Shown here in pieces: positions 1 to 9,711 of a stretch of 64,000 bases of DNA. This DNA is from Ustilago trichophora (taxonomy: Eukaryota > Basidiomycota > Ustilaginomycetes > Ustilaginales > Ustilaginaceae). A model generated the notes under the pieces. The model was given only the letters and a program-made list of their open reading frames with translations, searched no databases and was not told the origin of the DNA. How positions within the stretch are numbered: the stretch's first letter is position 1; each line of letters opens with the position of its first letter. The stretch lies in assembly GCA_900323505.1 (NCBI GenBank), contig OOIN01000013.1, positions 372,001-436,000 on the forward strand. The letters run 5' to 3'. The position numbers and the translations under genes were made by a program.

Positions 1-1655
1 GAATCCCAATAGGTCTCGCTTGGATATTGTATCGTGTTTTTGAATCAGACAACCGTCGGTGCCACCGCTAATCTACGATCGTCCTGTATGGATGAAATGA
101 AGCTCTGCCGAAGTCGAAGCAGTGTGGATGGACTCAAGCGATCATGATAAAAAATTGGCTGCTGTAGTAGCTCAAGCTTGCTTCGTGCGAGCCCAGCTTC
201 GAAAGCCGACTTTTGCGATAGTGGGCCATGAGGGCGGCCTGGGAGCCTCTCTGTCCGCCCGAAGCTTCAGCCCACTGTGGATTCAACAGGTTACGTAGCT
301 CACTTAACCAGAACAAGATGGGAGCAACCAAACACGGCGGTAACAAAAGAAGCCGAACAACATACCGTGGGAGAGAGCAAATCAAAACATACGCACAAAC
401 AAGTTTTCCTTCTTTTCGAAAACTTGCTTTCTTTTTTATGATTATTTTTTATTGTTGGCTTTTTCACTGTTAAGCGAAGTAGCGAGCGGAGCACCGTGGC
501 TTCTTGTTGAAACCTTTTTGCGGAATTCAGAGTGCACGCATAGGAGCATCGGTGGATGCTTTTGCTTGTCAGCCAAATGCGCAGAAGCCTTTGTGTGCTC
601 GTTGCGATCCTTGAAAGGCGGAACTTGGTACGACAATGCGAATGATGACCGCAGCCTCTTGTGAGAAGATGAACAACCCTCGAAACTCGTCTCCCTTATC
701 CCACCTCGGCCTTATTTTTATTTTATTTTTCCTTGATCATGAAGCCAGACATTCACCGTGGGAGAGGTCTCTGTCCATCGATGCAGGAACTCGTTCATCG
801 TGTAAAGTCAAAGACAGAGGAGCCAGACACAGTAGCCACTTTGTTGACAGGTTTCTGTCCCTTTCTGTGCCAGGCATGGTGTGAAACTCTCTTTTTCCTC
901 CTGTTCTTCGGGTCCTCTCTGGCTCGCCAGCCGGCGACAGTCGATCCCGCGGCACTCGAATGGTTTGATTGCGCTTCAATACACACATGCACACACATGC
1001 GGCAAACTTAAGCTGATGTTTGCTCTTTGAGAAAGCTTGCATCGAAACGCTGCCTGCGCAGATCGCAACATCCGGTTAGCTAGTCGAGCCAAACTTTTAC
1101 CGTATACTGCACGCAAAGCTCTGCAAACGCATTGCTGCTGCTGCCGCCGCTCCCAACACAGCCTAGCAGCTGTCAACTCTTTGCGATCAGCATGCCACAC
1201 TCTGGTGGTCGTAGCTCCGTACAACTGTTCAAAGTGATCCCTGAGTTGAATGTACACCTGTCACGGATCTGGTCTTGTTCTCCCTCCCCTATCGTGGCTA
1301 GCTCTAGATATCCCTACCCTCACCTTTCTTCCTCTCACACACCATCCTTGCCCCGTCCTCATCCACCACCGCCTTCACAAAGGAGCCTTCGCAACAGCTC
1401 TGAAGCGCATTTCCCTCCCTCCGCCATCACCCTGGTGCTTCCTGGAACATCCATCCTGGATCGTCACAAGCTCAGCACCAACCTAGAGCCCGTCTTCTTC
1501 CAGCTTGCGAGGCTGATTAGCACATTGGCTTCATCCTCAACGATACTAGAATTGGAACATTGGTGTGCGATTTCAACCATGTCGTCGCCTGTAGGCAAGA
1601 GAAGCGCAAGAGCGACAGTTCGAGCGAACGCCCACACTCTTCTCGAGCGAGAACG
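1..1655. other. Intergenic, upstream of the fusion gene
   Basis: No coding region is supported here. Several frames stay open for 60-175 codons, but their translations are low-complexity (Pro/Ser/His-rich) and match nothing I recognise. The last 400 bases are rich in CT tracts and C-runs, which fits the 5' leader or promoter of the gene starting at 1656. An ATG at 1579 lies in a frame that meets a TGA at 1657, so it is probably not the protein start. Confidence 0.5.
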
Positions 1656-4600
1656 ATGACCAAATTCGTCCGCACCCCACGGGCAAGATGCCATACCCAA
1701 CTATCTTGGATACGAGAGTCGTAAGTACAGCCGAACCACTCTTTTCCAGTTCCTTGATGGAGCCTGAAAGTGCAAGCATACTGACGCCATTCCGCCTTCA
1801 CATTCTGCATTCACAGGATCAAGCACATTGACACCCCACGGCGAGCTTTCTTCGCTGGCCTACACGCCGGGCTCCGAGTCTCCCGGCGGCACATGGGACC
1901 GAACTGCCACTGCCACCCCAACCAATGAAAAGTCCAACAGCGTCGCGGAATTCAAGGCCGCCAAGGACTCGGCGGGTGCCATCGGTAGCGCCGTCGTCAA
2001 GGAGGAAAGAAGCCTCGAGCCGACCAGCCCGCAAAGAACGCTGCCAACGGATACCTCGACTACGCCGATGGTCTTCGTGGTATTGCCATGATCTTGGTTT
2101 TCAATGGTCATTTCATCGACAACACTTTGTCGCAACCCACCCCAAGACGATCGAAAATGGTACTCCCGTCGGTATTCTTAGGAGTCCGATTGGTCTGGTT
2201 CTCTTCTACATGCTTTCTGGTCGTCTTAACGCTACCTCGTATTTCCGCAACAAGGCTCTGGTCGTCCCATCAGGTTCAGTGTCATTCCGGAAGCCATGAT
2301 CCGCCGATCTCTGCGTCTGTTGATCGTCGGTGGTGTCTGGCTCGTCATCCAAAGGTCGAGTGTGGTACACATGCCTTTGATCAGACGGTCATCGCTGAAG
2401 GTTGGCTCCAGAGTGGTAACCTTGGTTACCCGCTTTGGTGCAATGTTGACTTCAACAACCCCTCACCGTACGCTTCGGACTGGAAGATCTCGACCAGCCT
2501 TGGTGACATTGTGGTCGGACTGCTTCGATTGGCTACCAACCGAGACTACTTGCAGCAGCTGCTCAACACGTCGATGCTCTGGTCGATCGTGCCCCAGCTT
2601 TGGGGTATGCTTTCGGTGCTCATGCTGCTTCCCATCGTTATGTTCCTCAAGCCTTCGCGTCGATTCGTGCTCTACGCATCATCCTCATTTTCCAGGGCTA
2701 CACGTACAATCAGAATATCCCCTTCATGATCGGTGCCGTCGCTGCCGACCTCAAGGCTTCCGGGTACATCAAGAAGTTCAACCAAAAGTCGCGCCTCGCC
2801 TTCCTTGCTACCGAATTTGCCATGGCTGCCTTCTTCGTCGCCGCCTACTGCTACAACCCTATCTTTACCGGTATCGACACGGTCTGCAACGAATCACAGA
2901 TCGTGACGGTGTGCTCGGCTACAATATACCGAGTTCACGGCCGGTCGCATGCCCTCCTACCTCATCCTGCGGGTACGCTCTACTACTGGCTCGAGATGAG
3001 TGTCGTCCTTCAGTGGCTTATTGGAAACTGGGCCTTCAAGGCGCTCGGTCGTGTCGCTCTTGGTTTCTATGTGTGCCAGATGTCGATCATTTACGGTATC
3101 ATGCCTTACTTGGTCATTTACTTCCGTGACAGGGGCTACACCTTCTGGAGCAACATGTGGAGCACTTGGGCCATCACCTTCTTTTCGGCTTACGTTGTTG
3201 CCTGGCTCATCTCGCATACTCTCGACAAGTGGGCCATGATCTTCTCTGATTGGTTCGCCAGCACCATCATTCGCCACGATACCTGGACTACTCTTAAGAT
3301 GGCTGCCATCAACACGTTTCGCACCGTGGTGTACGGACCTCCTGCTGTTGCCAAGGCTACTCCTGGCTGGTTCAGCGACAAGTGGACCAAGACCAAGCAC
3401 TTCTTCTGGGTTCTCTTCCACTGGAGGACTATGGTCGAGGCTCCTGCGCCGCCATCGCACCCCATGGAGGTTGGTTTGCAGATGAACCAGCTGCACTCGA
3501 CCTTGTTCGATGCTGATATCTCGGATGATGAGCAGGCTGTCAGGACTCGATGGATGCTTCGTGCACTGTCGTACATGGGCCCCATTCAGGTCCTCATCAT
3601 TCTTGGTCTTGGCTTCATCTGGATGTGGTTCAACCCTTGGTCTGACTACATTCTGAATGGGTTTGCCGACTTCTCGACCGTTTGGCGTCTGCTTTGGGCC
3701 CTGGCCTTGCCTTACTGTATCATCACCACGCTTGGTTTCGCCACTCCGGATATCACGAGGACGCCTGAGCAGCAGATGAAGAAGCCGGTTGTTCGCGAGC
3801 ACATTCACCGTCTTTTCATTGTTTCGGTCACGCGTGGTTCCAACCCCGAGACGACGCGCCGTGCTCACTTGCACCTCAAGAAGCTCGAGAAGTATCACCC
3901 TGCTGTGCGAGCGATCGTGCTACCGACGAGCCTTACTACTACCCGGACCTGGACAATGTCATGACTCCCAAGGCGTACAAGTCGCCGCTTGGCCTTGCCA
4001 AGCACAAGGCCAAGGCGCTCGATACTTCCGTCATCGATGAACATGACTCCTTACGACTGGGTGTTGCACATGGACGAGGAGTCGACCATGGATGCCGAGT
4101 CGCTTCGTGGCTGCTTTGACTTTATCCGCTACAACACGGGCACATTGGTCAAGGTATCATTATCTACAACGGAAAGCGTGAACTTATTGGAAAACTGGTT
4201 CTTTGCCGTTGCGATTGCATCCGTGTCGGTGACGAGTTGGCTCGATTCTCGCTTCAAGGCAACATTATCAAGCGTCCCGTGTTTGGTGTTCATGGTCGTT
4301 CTTGATGATCAATGGTGATGTGGAGAACAAGGTTACGTGGGACTTTGGCTCGCTCGCTGAAGATTTCGAGTTTTCGCAAGCTGCTTGGTCAAAGGGTTTC
4401 ACTCTGGGTCGTATTCATGGTGTGGTTAGGGAACAGTCGCCTGAAGGCTGGATGGATTTCATCAAGCAACGTCGTCGATGGTACATGGGTATTCGAGGTA
4501 TCATGGTCTTTCTTCCTGCCTCAGATTGCGATCAAGCTTTGGACCGCTGGTATCTTTTGTCTCGTGCAACGCTCATCAACATCCCCTTCTCGCTGTTGCT

Positions 4601-4922
4601 CGAGTGGTCGGGTCCCACCCCGAGGTGGCTCTACGTCATCTCGTGTTTCTGTTTTGGAAACTTTTACTGGCTCTATTACTCGGGTCTCTTCTTCAGCGAG
4701 ATCGACTACGGATACAAGTGGCATCAGATGTGGCAGATCCCAGTTCATGCAGTGGCCCTGTTGATCTTGCAACCCATCATGGCCTTCGTAGAGGGTATGG
4801 CCGTTGTTTACGCCATGTCTACCGAGGACGGTGAAGTCGGCTTCCAGGTATCAAGAAGTAGTAAAAGGGCATTTTCCTGTATAATCTTTTCTTTTGCTTT
4901 GGACAATCTTACTTTTACTTGA
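1656..4922 (+). CDS. Acyltransferase-3 / egghead-like glycosyltransferase family 2 fusion protein
   Basis: A large membrane enzyme of about 1,040 residues. Exon 1 is 1656-1720 (MTKFVRTPHG..., if one C is restored to the C-run near 1675), a GT-AG intron is 1721-1816, and exon 2 follows. After about 120 hydrophilic residues comes an acyltransferase_3 (OafA/NodX-like) module: YADGLRGIAMILVFNGHF near 2050-2110, IGLVLFYMLSGR near 2190-2220, then many hydrophobic helices to about 3300. Two more helices (3560-3750) lead into a GT2 domain resembling metazoan egghead/BRE-3 mannosyltransferases: WVLHMDEEST (4060), IGQGIIIYNG (4145), VTWDFGSLAEDFEF (4336-4377) and a QRRRWYMGIRG motif (4470). Frames switch at about 2035, 2130, 2270, 2600, 2930, 3915, 4030, 4140, 4220 and 4300, which I read as sequencing indels. 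The C-terminus is probably GFQVIKK with a stop at 4861 (needs one base); as printed the frame runs to 4922. The sugar and acyl substrates are unknown. Confidence 0.75.
1721..1816 (+). other. Intron in the acyltransferase-glycosyltransferase gene
   Basis: The donor GTAAGT follows GAGAGTC and the acceptor is TTCACAG at 1810-1816. Splicing joins YLGYES to SSTLTPHGEL in a matching phase, provided the single missing C upstream is restored. The length is 96 bases. Confidence 0.65.
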
Positions 4923-5525
4923 TCGAGACCAGATGTGCGGTGGAAGGTAACTACCTTCAAGGATGGGTTGGAAGCCATGCTGTAGTCTGTGTTTGCTACT
5001 TCTTCTCTTTGGCAAGTACAAGTTTCCTCGAAGATTATTTCCGACGATGATGCTGACGGCTGGTCAAATGTGAAACTGTGGCGCAGATTGTTGCGGACAC
5101 GGGTGCGTGCTAGCAGGTGTCAGCATCACATACACTTTTCACACAGTAGCTCTCTTCGATCGGAGCTCAAACGAGAACAGCACTCTAAGAAGATAGGGTT
5201 TTACGAATGAATTTTGGCTCGTGCCAAGGTGCGCATGAGGGGTTTTAGAACCTAGCTGTTCACAGTGTGTCACGCCTTCTTCTGGAACCCTCAATCCATC
5301 CCCTTGTAAGTGGCTGCCAAATACTCCTTGTCCTATATACACCCATTCCCACCCCGTCAACAATCCTACAGCCGTCGTCCACACTGCATGACCAATCAAC
5401 CTCTGCTGTCTCTTCTCTGTCCTACCACCTGCGAGTAGGGTAAATTGCTAAATGTTGTCATGGCGTATAGACTGGACCACATGCTGCTAGGGAGAATCGA
5501 CATGAGCAATCCATCCACTTTTTTC
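4923..5525. other. Convergent intergenic region
   Basis: This lies between the 3' end of the fusion gene and the 3' end of the kynurenine monooxygenase gene on the other strand. I see no coding signal or repeat in it. Confidence 0.5.
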
Positions 5526-6946
5526 CTAGTAGATAGGGCCACGAAACGACGGATGTGCCATCTCTCGATAGTTCTGCTCGGCCAGCTGGAGGATGGCTTT
5601 TAGGTCTGGATGACGTTGCTTGGTGTATTCGTCCAAGGCGGATTCGAGCGTGGTGTGAGAATCGACAATGTTGAAGAGAACGCGTACGTCTTCAAATCCA
5701 CAGTTGAGTCCTTGGCCGTAAAAGGGGAGCATGGCGTGGGCTGCATCGCCGATGAGTACCGCCCGGTCTTGTAGTGGTAGGGTCGCACTGGACACTGCCG
5801 AGCGCGCTGGGTCGACGGGTGGTAAGACATTCAACCAGTTTCTCTTGCCCAATCAGAGGTAGCGCATCAGGGAAGTGTTCGGTAAAGAACGAAACGATGC
5901 CTTGTCGAGTGGAGAGCTCCTCGGAGAACATCTTGAAGGGCGCAAATAGGGTGCAGGTGAAGCTTCCGTCCAAGTTGGGTAGGGCTATGAGCATGAATGA
6001 GTGTCTAGGCCAAATGTGAAGATGGTTGGGGTCCAAGTAAAACGCATCGTGTCCTCCAGGCTTGCCATCGCTCCCACCGTTGCCTCGGAGACGGGTGCCG
6101 GGCGAAAGGGCGGTGCGAGGGGGGATTGAAAGCTCGACGTAGCCGTATCGATATAGTTGTGCGTGTAGTGCATTCGGGTCAGACTTCCCATGGCCAATCG
6201 AATGGGTGAATGAGCACCATCGCAGCCGACAACAAACGATGCATAGTGCGTGGTACTCGAGGATTTCTTGTTGTCAAAGTCCAACTTGACCCGGTCCTTA
6301 GCGGTGGTTGCGGAAGGCTTGGAGTTGGTACCGCGATTCGATCGTTGGCCATTGCAACCTACCGTCCGTTTTCTTGACCCTCCTGGTATCGTTGTCGAAA
6401 TCGACACCAAGCAACTTATGCTCAAAGTGCACGGCCACGTTGGGGTGCATCAGCGCGTGATCCAGCAGAATATTGTTCAACCTTCCCCTATCAACCGAGT
6501 TGATACACTCTCCCTTGTTGCTATACACTGGCTGATCTGTTTTGTCTCTGCCTCTGTGGCATCCGATGCGGACTTTGTGACCACGTGAATCATCCTAGCC
6601 CTCATGGGTACGGACTCCTGCAGTACCAGATCAGCGAGATCCATTCCCTGGAGGAAGATCGTTGCCGAGACCAACAAGGCTGACACTCCGCAGCCCGGTA
6701 ATACCGCGGGTGGAGAGGGCAAGATTGATGGAGCGCTGAGAGGCTCGTGCGATGGCTTCGTGGGTGCGTGGGTCAGGCCGTGATTCAAAATGTCGACTTT
6801 GCAACCTCGTTGGGCAAAGGCGAGAGCGGCAAGGCAGCCGACGGGCCAGCGCCAATGATGGCAATGTGCTGGGGGAGACTGCATATGGTGGGGATCGAGG
6901 CGGAGGCGGAGGCCGAGGCGGGGTTGGTATGATCGCCAACGAGCAT
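5526..6946 (-). CDS. BNA4: Kynurenine 3-monooxygenase
   Basis: FAD- and NADPH-dependent hydroxylase that converts L-kynurenine to 3-hydroxykynurenine on the tryptophan-to-NAD route, normally at the mitochondrial outer membrane. The chosen start at 6946 gives MLVGDHTNPASASAS, then HIAIIGAGPVGCLAALAFAQ (Rossmann GxGxxG, 6795-6870; one C must be restored). QRSINLALSTRGITGLRSV and VPMRARMIH (6590-6740) are typical of KMO and bind substrate and flavin. FVVGCDGAHSPIRLAMG (6185-6240) is the DG motif. LIGDAAHAMLPFYGQGLNCG (5700-5765) is the GD motif. Length is about 473 codons, as usual for the family. Frame changes at roughly 6830, 6660, 6490, 6300, 5990 and 5840 look like consensus errors. Confidence 0.85.
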
Positions 6947-6959
6947 GTTGGGCTCTTTG

Positions 6960-7262
6960 ATGTGAGTGATGGAGTCCGTGGATGCGGCACGTTGCGCTCC
7001 TGCACCTGCTTCAAAACTTTGTCCACCTTGCTCTGGATTGCGTGGATGGCTTCGTCGGTACCCTTGAAGAGGTCACCTTGTTGGGCTATCAACGTCTTCC
7101 TGACGTTTGTAAGCTCGGAGACGATCGTTCTTTCCACTCGGTCAGAAACCTGAATCATAACCTCCTTGAAGTGATGCGCCTGCTCGCGGCTGATGGATAT
7201 GCTGAGGTGCAGACGGACAAAGATCGGAGTAGAAGACTGTGTATTCAATTGCGAGTTTGCTA
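6960..7262 (-). CDS. Possible N-terminal extension of KMO or small coiled-coil protein
   Basis: A frame immediately upstream of the KMO start reads FKEVMIQVSDRVERTI, then SELTNVRKTLIAQQGDLFKG, then EAIHAIQSKVDKVLKQVQ. It is amphipathic, has plausible codon use, and looks more protein-like than the surrounding shadows. After a one-base shift near 7010 the sequence would continue in frame into the KMO N-terminus (STDSITHIKEPNMLVGDH). It may be an extended KMO N-terminus, a separate short gene, or chance. I do not recognise a family, and the 5' boundary is a guess (a CACAG acceptor-like site lies at about 7240-7250). Confidence 0.3.
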
Positions 7263-7907
7263 GCTTGAGTGGTTCCGGGATTTATGTTGGGAGGGGAGAG
7301 AAGGAGTTGATGATGACGAGGATGCATGATGGCGAAGTAGAAGGTTTTGAACAAGCGGTCAAGAAGAAAGGGTGAGCTAAGCTGAGCTAAGGGAAAAGGT
7401 TCAGGGTTCGCTCCGGTTTCTTTGCCTCAAGTTGGTTCCTGCCTTCCAACGCCTTTCATGCGTGTGCGACATCGACCCGGCCTCTCACTCTCTGTCTCTT
7501 CACACCACATCCTTCGTTATACTATCACATGGCCATCTTCTGTCGCACAAAAAGCACGCAAGATCAAGAGGACCGGAGCTCATCCGATCTTCTGAAATTT
7601 CGCATTTTCTTCCTTTTGATGGCTGGTCGGTCCTCTTTGTTTGAAATCTTCCAAAATTCGAGTCTCCCTTTTGCTCAACTGCTCTCGGCAAGCGGCTTAT
7701 TTGTGACTCGCGCAGTGTAGGTGGTCGTCACACGAAGAAAAATCTCCGGCCATCTGCGGCAGCTCGCGACTCTGCCCTCCAGCACGTGGCCAGATTCACA
7801 GTCGACTGATGCCGGGAAAAGGAGTTGGACAAAAGCGCGTGCATTTTCCACTGATGAGTAACTAGAGCGATACAGTACAGCTCTTAGCATGCATGTTTGT
7901 GAGCTGC
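7263..7907. other. Intergenic, KMO 5' side to glyoxalase 3' side
   Basis: No supported gene. It should hold the KMO promoter on the minus strand and the 3' untranslated region of glyoxalase. Nothing distinctive was seen. Confidence 0.45.
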
Positions 7908-8558
7908 TTACTGGGGCTTGTTGGTGGCAATGACCTCGATCCAGTAGTTATCCTGTGTAGATCCCACATCAATAAGACAAGAAAAAGCAAAGTTTTCGTT
8001 AGCATTGTCTCGCAATATTTCCATCTCTCTCTTCTCTGTCCACTCAACCGTCGTCCTGGCTTGATACGTACAGGATCGAGGATGAACGCAATGTTCTTCA
8101 TCTTGCCATCCGTCAGCTTCTTCTGGAACTTGACACCTAGCCTTTCGAACCTCTCGCAGGCCTTTTCAATGTCGTCAACTGCAATGCAGAGATGACCGAA
8201 ACCTTTAGGCTCCTGGTTGCCATTGTGGTAGCTGAAGCTCTCATCGTTTTCGGTACCGTGGTTGTGGGTCAGCTCGAGGATTGCTTCGCGCTCTCCACGG
8301 CTTTTGCCCTGTTGGTGTTGGTAGGCAAGGAAGTATAGGGTGAAATCAGAGGCTCGTGTTTGTCAATGCAGTCCATTCCTAGAATGTCTTCGTAGAACTT
8401 GAGCGAGACCTTGGGGTCTTTGACGCGAATCATCACGCTATGAGGGACCAAGAGAGGAGAGATTTGGCTTGCTTAGCTCTGTGATTCATCAGGAGAGCCA
8501 AGTCGGTGTGCATTCATACTCACTGATTGAAGCGGTAGCTGGCGGTCTCTGCACTCAT
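7908..8558 (-). CDS. GLO1: Glyoxalase I (lactoylglutathione lyase)
   Basis: Metal-dependent isomerase that turns the methylglyoxal-glutathione hemithioacetal into S-lactoylglutathione in the cytosol. Three exons: 8524-8558 ([11 protein letters not shown]), 8072-8437 and 7908-7952. The introns, 8438-8523 and 7953-8071, are both GT-AG. The spliced product reads [32 protein letters not shown] (carrying the metal-ligand Glu), [20 protein letters not shown] and [12 protein letters not shown]. The exons total 446 bases. Restoring one G at about 8353 (HEP to [10 protein letters not shown]) makes 447, exactly 149 codons with the stop, so this gene has precisely one missing base. At about 148 residues it is the short single-domain form, not the double-domain yeast form. 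Confidence 0.9.
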
Positions 8559-9711
8559 CGGCAAGGTAGAGATCGTTGACGATCGGAATCCACGTTGTGG
8601 GCAGCCACCAGCATCGCCGTCATGGCACAAGAACGATGAGTGAAAGAGTGTAAGACGGGGTCTGACCTAGCAGCAGTCGCTGGAAGGGCTCGAACCAGCG
8701 AGCAGAACGCTCTCCTCGTTCCGGCAAGGAACAAGGAGGTGAGAGAAGGGAATGAACGCACCTGCAGAGGCTGGCATTTTTTCTTGCTTTCTTCTTCGTT
8801 TGTCGGGAGGACTAGTGGGGGAAACGTTTTGGTAATGAGGTTAAAAAAGGTGAACTATCGTCGCATGGGGCTATATATGAGAGATGCGGCGTTAAAGAGT
8901 AGCCCCGTAATCGGCGGCATCCAAGCTTCCCTCACCTCTGAAGTGCTCGGCCGAGCAAAGTGTGACGTTGTTCGGTGCTTTGCCATTGGGTGTGTCGTGT
9001 GTGTCGCTGGGAAAGCCGAGCAAACCTCCACACTATTGCGCACGGCCTGCCCATTTTTTTTTTAAAACAAATGTTGAACGGCATAACATTTGAGGACGGA
9101 GAAGAGATTTTAGGCTGAGAGAGGTTTCCTTTCATGATCCAAGCTTTGCTTATGGGGCAACCAGCTTCTGGTCTGCCAGTACTGCTTTGAGTACTGATGG
9201 CAACCCATATGCCTGAGGAATCTTGTTGCTTGGAAAACAAGAATATGGGAATGGAGGACACAAAGAAAATTCAGAGGCGCCCATGCATCGACGCTCCACA
9301 TCCCGAGTCAGCTGGCACATCGTGGTCGAGGTGCGTGGGGGTCGCGTGCTGCAAGGCGCCCTGTGCGAGCGGCGTTGCGTCCAAGTCGCACTTGAACAGC
9401 TCTCGCCATGACCTTTGCTTGCTCCTCTCTCACTCCACCATCCGCTTTCACAGTATCGCCTACATCTTCAACCAGCTGTCTTGCCCAAGTGGTGCGCAAA
9501 GTCGAGGCTGCTCTCGATCAGCTAGGCACGCAAATATCGAGACTGGCTGAGATAGGCTCAACGTTTTCAGCGCCCAACTGGTGTCACTGGCTGCAAACTG
9601 CAACCTATCCATCTCGCAGCGTCGACGTGCAACAAGCACGGCATATCGCAGCTCTCTCTAAAGACACCGGAGCTCAATCTCGTGTCACCAGTCCATCCGT
9701 CGCGATCGGTC
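8559..9711. other. Divergent intergenic region between glyoxalase and muskelin
   Basis: About 1.15 kb separating two divergent genes, so it should contain both promoters. A TATATAT stretch lies near 8872-8878. A perfect 7-bp hairpin (TCGCTGG / CCAGCGA) lies near 8677-8701. No coding region is supported, although several 60-140 codon frames are open. Confidence 0.5.

Noticed and set aside
1132..1659. 175-codon open frame upstream of the fusion gene
   Set aside because: The translation is low-complexity and Pro/Ser/His-rich with no domain. The real gene starts at 1656 in another frame, so this is leader or promoter sequence.
1656..4922. Treating the fusion gene as a decayed pseudogene
   Set aside because: The breaks are single-base and of the same kind as in neighbouring essential genes, and catalytic-type motifs remain intact between them.
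8677..8701. B-box-like GGTTCGAGCCC on the minus strand, possible tRNA gene
   Set aside because: The sequence forms a 7-bp hairpin with an 11-base loop rather than a T-arm. The T-stem does not pair, and no A-box, anticodon arm or acceptor stem is found in the expected 70-90 bases.
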